In this document: in pieces, positions 14,728 to 18,567 of the stretch
Layout of the letters: each line of letters starts with the position of its first letter
Position numbering within the stretch: the first letter of the stretch is position 1
From: CAZNDN01 sp964571815
GTDB taxonomy: Bacteria; Fibrobacterota; Chitinivibrionia; Chitinivibrionales; WJKA01
NCBI GenBank assembly: GCA_964571815.1
Contig: CAZNDN010000083.1
Span: 1 to 18,567 of the forward strand
Direction of reading: 5' to 3'
Length of the DNA: 18,567 bases
Made by a program: the position numbers and the translations under genes
The notes under the pieces: generated by a model
Databases searched by the model: none
Told to the model about the DNA's origin: nothing
The model's input: only the letters and a program-made list of their open reading frames with translations

Positions 14728-15711
14728 TCACGATTGTTGACCACCGGCGGAGTCAAGGAGGTGCTCGATTCGTGACCGGACCCGATCAAGTCCCTGTCCG
14801 GTCATGGCCGACATCGCACACCACTTACTATCAATGCCGGGAGGAGCAGACGTGCCGAGAAGGTCGGTCTTGGTGAGCACGACGCAGAAAGGTTTTTCCG
14901 CAAGAAGCGGGCTGTAGGCCTTCAATTCCTCTCTGAGCACGCGCACGTCGTCCGCGGGATCCTCCCGTGTGCTCTCCACCAGCATGACCAATATGCGTGT
15001 TCGCTCGACATGGCGGAGGAAGCGTAGCCCCATCCCTTTGCCCTCGTGGGCGCCTTCGATGAGTCCGGGGATATCGGCTACGACGTATGATCCGAATCCG
15101 TGAACCCGCGCGGTGATACCCAGATGGGGTGATGTCGTGGTAAACGGATAATCGGCGATCCGGGGGCGTGCGCGGGAGATGCGCGAAAGAAATGTCGACT
15201 TTCCCGCGTTGGGCCTGCCGACCAACCCGACATCGGCGAGCACTTTCAGGCAGAGTCTCAGAGTTTTCTCTTCCCCGGGCTTTCCGGCAAGGGCCCGGGC
15301 CGGGTCGGGATTCCGTCGTGACACAAGGGCGGCATTGCCTTTGCCTCCCTTTCCCCCCGCGGCCGCCAGGACCGGTGCACCGGGATCAACGATATCCCGG
15401 ATCATCTCGTCCTTGTTGTCGTCATACACGACGGTGCCTCTCGGGACGACGATAACCACGTCGTCCCCGTACTTGCCGTCCTTGTTGCTGCCTTTGCCGT
15501 GGGCTCCGCGCCCGGCTTTGCAGGACTTGTGATAAGCCACATCGCGCAATGTCCGCACGTGAGGGTCGGCACGCAGATATATGTTGCCGCCGCGGCCACC
15601 GCTGCCTCCCGACGGCCTCCCGTAGCGGTTTGACTTGGAGCGCTCGTGGGCGTAACACCCGTTGCCGCCGTCACCGGCCTTCACCTGCAGAAGTGTTTCA
15701 TCGATAAACAT
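14728..15711 (-). CDS. obg: GTPase Obg (ObgE/CgtA)
   Basis: Obg is an essential GTPase linked to 50S ribosome assembly and stringent response. The 327-residue protein has the glycine-rich Obg fold at 1-155 (KAGDGGNGC, GGSGGRGGNIYL, GGKGGKGNAALV), then the G domain: G1 GRPNAGKS (165-172), G2 YPFTTT, G3 DIPG (213-216), and G4 TKTD (280-283), where TKxD replaces the commoner NKxD. There is no C-terminal OCT domain, as in many bacteria. The ATG at 15711 starts MFIDETLLQVKAGDGG, matching the family, although the ribosome binding site is weak. It is the last gene of a rimO - fmdB-like - obg run (47 bases after the zinc-ribbon gene). Its stop faces that of the C25 protease at 21 bases. Confidence 0.96.
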   Translation of the reverse strand: MFIDETLLQVKAGDGGNGCYAHERSKSNRYGRPSGGSGGRGGNIYLRADPHVRTLRDVAYHKSCKAGRGAHGKGSNKDGKYGDDVVIVVPRGTVVYDDNKDEMIRDIVDPGAPVLAAAGGKGGKGNAALVSRRNPDPARALAGKPGEEKTLRLCLKVLADVGLVGRPNAGKSTFLSRISRARPRIADYPFTTTSPHLGITARVHGFGSYVVADIPGLIEGAHEGKGMGLRFLRHVERTRILVMLVESTREDPADDVRVLREELKAYSPLLAEKPFCVVLTKTDLLGTSAPPGIDSKWCAMSAMTGQGLDRVRSRIEHLLDSAGGQQS

Positions 15712-15758
15712 GATTCGACCGAAAACCGGTGATTCACCTCACCGGAGGCGTATCCGTG

Positions 15759-16094
15759 CTATGCTGATGATTTGGAGCTGTCCGAAGAAGTATCCTTCGA
15801 ACCCGCTGAGGAGGAGTCCGACGATGACCCCTCCTTCGTGGAGCCGGAACCTTCCTTCTTGCCGGAATCGCCCGGTGAGTCTGCTTTGGCCGCCTTCTTG
15901 TACGACTCGGACCGGTAGTCGGTTGAATAAAACCCCGAGCCCTTGAAGATGAATCCGGCGCCCGGCGACAGGAGCCGGTGGACCCTCCCGTCGCATCCGT
16001 CCCGCCTGCAGGATTGCAGCGGCTCGGCGGTGATAGACTGGAATTCTTCGAAAACAGACCCGCATTTCTCACATTCGTATTCATACGTGGGCAT
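15759..16094 (-). CDS. FmdB-family zinc-ribbon protein
   Basis: This is a 111-residue protein starting MPTYEYECEKCG, the typical opening of FmdB-type putative regulatory proteins. Four cysteines (8, 11, 29, 34) form the zinc ribbon; the second pair is CRRDGC, that is C-x4-C, where the family usually has CPxCG. The next segment, FIFKGSGFYSTDY, is also a family hallmark. From about residue 65 on it is a low-complexity Ser/Lys/Gly/Asp tail. The ATG at 16094 is chosen because GGGAG lies nine bases upstream; longer frames run into the gap after rimO. Function is unknown for the family; nucleic-acid binding is often assumed from the zinc ribbon. It sits between rimO and obg on the same strand. Confidence 0.9.
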   Translation of the reverse strand: MPTYEYECEKCGSVFEEFQSITAEPLQSCRRDGCDGRVHRLLSPGAGFIFKGSGFYSTDYRSESYKKAAKADSPGDSGKKEGSGSTKEGSSSDSSSAGSKDTSSDSSKSSA

Positions 16095-16163
16095 TGTGTC
16101 AAACTCCCGAAAAGTGCACAAAAGGAGGAAATCAAGATATATTATGTTCACCGAATTGTCAAC

Positions 16164-17456
16164 CTATATTGCCTGCTTGCCTCCATACTCGGCGTAGAGG
16201 TCATAGTCCGACGACTCAACGATCCTCACGGTGACGATAGCTCCCGGGGCCGGGCTTCCTCCAGCTACCCACACTCTTCCGTCGACCTCCGGGGCGTCCC
16301 ACCGGGTTCGAGCTTCCGCCGTAAACCCCGGCTCTTCGGACTCACGATCGATGATTACGGGTACGAGTTCGTTCACCCGGCAGGCGAGGCGTTGGCTGCT
16401 GATTTCCCGCTGCACCTCCATCAGCTCTTCGCACCGTCGCATCACGGTAGCGTCACGCGGCCGCCCCCGCATTGAGGCCGCGGGCGTACCTTCCTCCGGC
16501 GAGTAAGGAAAGACCCCAACCTTGTCGAAGCACTGCTGTTTCACGAAGCGAACCAGTGTATCGAAGTGGCGGGAGGTTTCCCCGGGGAAGCCGAGAATGA
16601 AGGTGGTGCGCAGTGCACTGTCGGGAACCAGTGTTCTGATTCTTTCGAGAAGCTTTCTTGTCCCCGCGGCGTGTGGTCGCCGTCCCATCGCGCGAAGAAT
16701 CGGGTCGGCGATATGCTGCAGGGGAATGTCAAAATAGGAACACAGACGAGGCTCGGCAGCGACGAGCCGCAGGAGGGCATCGTCAACATGCCGGGGGTGC
16801 AGGTACATCAGGCGAATCCACTCAAAAGGAACGTCGCGCAGGATTCTTTCGAGCAGTTGCACCAGATTTCCCCCCCGGTCCCGGCCGTATCGCGATGTGT
16901 CCTGGGCTACGAGTATACACTCTCTCGTGCCGTTCTCACGAAGCCATCGTGCCTCGCTCACGATATCGTCGGGGGAGCGGCTGCGAAACGGGCCGCGCAG
17001 TGAAGGTATGACACAGAAACTGCATCGATGCGAACATCCGTCGGCGATCTTCAGATACCGGGTTGCCGAATCCTCCGTCAGGTAGCGTGGATTGTCGGCC
17101 CTCGGCGGCGCTCCCCATATCCGGGCAATCTGCTCGTGACGATTCGGCACATCAATCCACACGTCAACCTCCGGCAGGTCCGTGGACGCGCTGCGGCGGT
17201 ATCGCTCCGAAAAACATCCCGCAACGGCCAGACAGGTGCACTTCCCCCGGCGCTTCAGCTCGGCCATCTCCAGAATCGTGTTGATTGCCTCCTGGGTAGC
17301 CTCCCGTATGAACGTGCAGGTGTTGACAAGAATGACATCGGCCTCGGAAGGCTCATCCGTGTAGACCATGCCGGTGTCGCAGAGATGCCGGAGCATCCGC
17401 TCACCGTCGACCATGTTCTTGCTGCATCCGAGGTTGCAGAGTGCTACTCGCTTCAT
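16164..17456 (-). CDS. rimO: Ribosomal protein S12 methylthiotransferase RimO
   Basis: RimO is a radical-SAM enzyme that adds a methylthio group to a conserved aspartate of ribosomal protein S12. The 430-residue protein has the N-terminal UPF0004 domain with three cluster cysteines, Cys11 (LGCSKN), Cys47 (VNTCTF) and Cys81 (AGCFSERY). The radical-SAM motif follows at Cys141, 145 and 148 (CSHRCSFC), then IPSLRGPFRSR and FIVGFPGE-like FILGFPGET, with a C-terminal TRAM domain (EARTRWDAPEVDGRVWV). LGCSKN and RGPFRSR favour RimO over the tRNA enzyme MiaB. The ATG at 17456 gives MKRVALCNLGCSKN, as expected. It lies 121 bases downstream of the SPOR gene, separated by a hairpin terminator, and 69 bases upstream of the zinc-ribbon gene. 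Confidence 0.95.
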   Translation of the reverse strand: MKRVALCNLGCSKNMVDGERMLRHLCDTGMVYTDEPSEADVILVNTCTFIREATQEAINTILEMAELKRRGKCTCLAVAGCFSERYRRSASTDLPEVDVWIDVPNRHEQIARIWGAPPRADNPRYLTEDSATRYLKIADGCSHRCSFCVIPSLRGPFRSRSPDDIVSEARWLRENGTRECILVAQDTSRYGRDRGGNLVQLLERILRDVPFEWIRLMYLHPRHVDDALLRLVAAEPRLCSYFDIPLQHIADPILRAMGRRPHAAGTRKLLERIRTLVPDSALRTTFILGFPGETSRHFDTLVRFVKQQCFDKVGVFPYSPEEGTPAASMRGRPRDATVMRRCEELMEVQREISSQRLACRVNELVPVIIDRESEEPGFTAEARTRWDAPEVDGRVWVAGGSPAPGAIVTVRIVESSDYDLYAEYGGKQAI

Positions 17457-17510
17457 ACTCTCACATTGTACCTTCGAGGGATTCCCCCGCGGATGTAACG
17501 AAATGAAGAA

Positions 17511-17538
17511 CGGGTTTCACCCTGAAGGGTGAAACCCG
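17511..17538 (-). terminator. Hairpin terminator between the SPOR gene and rimO
   Basis: CGGGTTTCACCC (17511-17522) pairs perfectly with 17527-17538 around a four-base loop. It lies about 40 bases past the stop of the SPOR gene. On the minus strand it is followed by a T-rich but interrupted stretch (TTCTTCATTTCGTT). On the plus strand it is followed after five bases by TTTTT. It probably ends the SPOR transcript and so makes rimO depend on another promoter or read-through. Confidence 0.75.
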
Positions 17539-17577
17539 CGGCGTTTTTGTCTTGATTTTTGAGAAAGGAGTTTTGCC

Positions 17578-18489
17578 TCACCACTCCGCATCGTCCCACT
17601 CGTCCTCACCCCACCCGCTCTCTTCCCATCCGCTCTCCTGCGTCCGGCCGGATGACTCTCCCGTAGCCGCCCCGGATTCGTCGGGAGCAGGAGCCGCGGC
17701 GGCATCTTCCGGAGCGGGCGAGGGCGGTGGCTCCGCCGGGGGAGGGGGAGTGCTTGCAGCGGATTCAACCGGTTCGTATTCCGGTTCTTCAGAATATTCG
17801 TCTCTCGCCGGAGCGCTTTCCGTCTCCGGATAGGTGGCCGCGGGAGCCGGTTGAGCGGCACTCTCAAACCCGGCGTCGGTGGAAGCCGACGAGGAGGCAG
17901 CCTCTCCCGTAGCCGCCGGCTCGGTTGCTCCGAAGTCTCCATAGGCACCGGCGTCGCCGCCCGAACCAAGACCGTATCCCTCCATTCCCACGTGGTCATT
18001 TGCCTTGTTGTCAACCCAGAATTCGTAGCCGGAGGGAACGAGTCTGTTCTCGGCAAACTCCCTGGCGGCCGTCACCGTGTTGAACGAGCCGATACGTACC
18101 CGATAATAGGTGCCCGGAAGCTGCGGGGTGGGGTCCTGAACTTCGGCGACATACGCCGGATACCCGGCAGCTTGAAGCTCCTCTGCCTTCTTCTGTGCAA
18201 ACCCCGACGACGCCACGCAGCTTACCTGTACGACGTACGCGCCGTTATCGGCAAACCGCGGCGTGTAGCTTCCCGGTGAAGTCGAGAACGTTTCTTCTTC
18301 CACCATGGCGGCTTCACCGGCTGAAGTGTCTTCCTCGTAGAACTCATCGAATACGTCCGATTCCTCCTCCCGCGTCTGTGCGGCATCGACGAAATCCTTG
18401 TCCACGGCCTCCTCGGTTCTTTTCTTGCCGCAGCCGCCGGCAATCAGGGACAATGCCACGGCACCGGCCAGACAATTCCTGAACGTCAT
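17578..18489 (-). CDS. SPOR-domain lipoprotein with a disordered, Trp-repeat tail
   Basis: This is a 303-residue predicted lipoprotein. The start at 18489 follows AAGGGAGG and gives a classic signal peptide (MTFRNCLAGAVALSLIAGGC), with Cys20 the likely lipidation site. The lipobox IAGGC is slightly non-standard, with alanine rather than leucine at -3. Residues 22-80 are acidic. A SPOR domain covers about 84-160 (AYVVQVSCVASSGFAQKKAEELQAAGY, here in one stretch at 84-110, and YYRVRIGSFNTVTAAREFAENRL at 128-150); SPOR binds denuded peptidoglycan at division sites. The remaining 140 residues are Ala/Pro/Glu/Ser-rich and probably disordered. The C-terminus has four tryptophans exactly five residues apart (288, 293, 298, 303) in an acidic context. 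A role in envelope or cell-division organisation is inferred from SPOR. It is a single-gene unit between a putative promoter and a hairpin terminator. Confidence 0.88.
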   Translation of the reverse strand: MTFRNCLAGAVALSLIAGGCGKKRTEEAVDKDFVDAAQTREEESDVFDEFYEEDTSAGEAAMVEEETFSTSPGSYTPRFADNGAYVVQVSCVASSGFAQKKAEELQAAGYPAYVAEVQDPTPQLPGTYYRVRIGSFNTVTAAREFAENRLVPSGYEFWVDNKANDHVGMEGYGLGSGGDAGAYGDFGATEPAATGEAASSSASTDAGFESAAQPAPAATYPETESAPARDEYSEEPEYEPVESAASTPPPPAEPPPSPAPEDAAAAPAPDESGAATGESSGRTQESGWEESGWGEDEWDDAEW

Positions 18490-18525
18490 ATGCCCTCCCT
18501 TTCTACGCGGTCGTGTGGAATCCTG

Positions 18526-18555
18526 AAAATACGACTCGTCTTCGATATTTCGCAA
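18526..18555 (-). promoter_or_regulatory. Putative promoter for the SPOR lipoprotein gene
   Basis: Minus-strand TTGCGA (18555-18550) and TATTTT (18531-18526) are 18 bases apart. The start would be near 18519, giving a leader of about 30 bases with the ribosome binding site before the ATG at 18489. Matches are moderate. Confidence 0.38.
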
Positions 18556-18567
18556 CTTAAGAACTAA

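Noticed and set aside
17457..17475. TACAAT just upstream of rimO as a -10 box for a leaderless transcript
   Set aside because: No acceptable -35 exists at 16-18 bases, and the single hexamer is not enough.

Overview
The window looks like a scaffold from an uncultivated, GC-rich bacterium. It is probably a member or relative of the Fibrobacteres-Chlorobi-Bacteroidetes (FCB) superphylum or one of the candidate phyla around it. The main evidence is a very large C25 (gingipain/PorU-type) cysteine protease that ends in a FlgD-like 'YPNP' domain, a combination typical of lineages with type IX secretion. A LysM periplasmic protein and a SPOR-domain lipoprotein point to a cell with a peptidoglycan-containing periplasm and probably an outer membrane. 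A run of exactly 100 N (10588-10687) is a scaffolding gap, so this is draft assembly. I do not assign a phylum.

Layout, left to right. (1) 1-132: two tandem copies of a 66-bp unit that on the minus strand contains a tRNA D-arm/A-box-like sequence; the contig begins inside the array. (2) 424-1073: a minus-strand STAS anti-sigma-factor antagonist with a near-consensus sigma70 promoter, divergent from argJ. (3) 1074-3662: argJ, then a LysM-domain exported protein behind its own strong promoter. (4) 3812-5579: three small or unusual single-pass membrane proteins, two of them on the minus strand. One of those two has a long, disordered, strongly Arg/Lys-rich tail and ends at a very good intrinsic terminator. 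(5) 5761-10341: housekeeping and accessory metabolism: a zinc-dependent sorbitol/xylitol-type dehydrogenase, rsgA (minus), larC and metK. (6) 10688-14706: the 5'-truncated C25/PorU-like protease with an intact His/Cys dyad. (7) 14728-18489: minus-strand block with the SPOR lipoprotein, a hairpin terminator, then rimO - fmdB-like - obg in one likely transcription unit.

How the genes fit together. rsgA, obg and rimO all serve ribosome assembly or ribosome modification. metK makes S-adenosylmethionine, which rimO uses. LysM, SPOR and the C25 protease act in or beyond the envelope. larC belongs to nickel-pincer cofactor synthesis, but larA, larB and larE are not in the window. I see no CRISPR array, insertion sequence, prophage or convincing tRNA/rRNA gene. 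The items most worth a second look are the tRNA-like tandem repeat, the membrane-anchored polybasic disordered protein and its small neighbour, the C-terminal tryptophan pentads of the SPOR lipoprotein, and the C25 protease.
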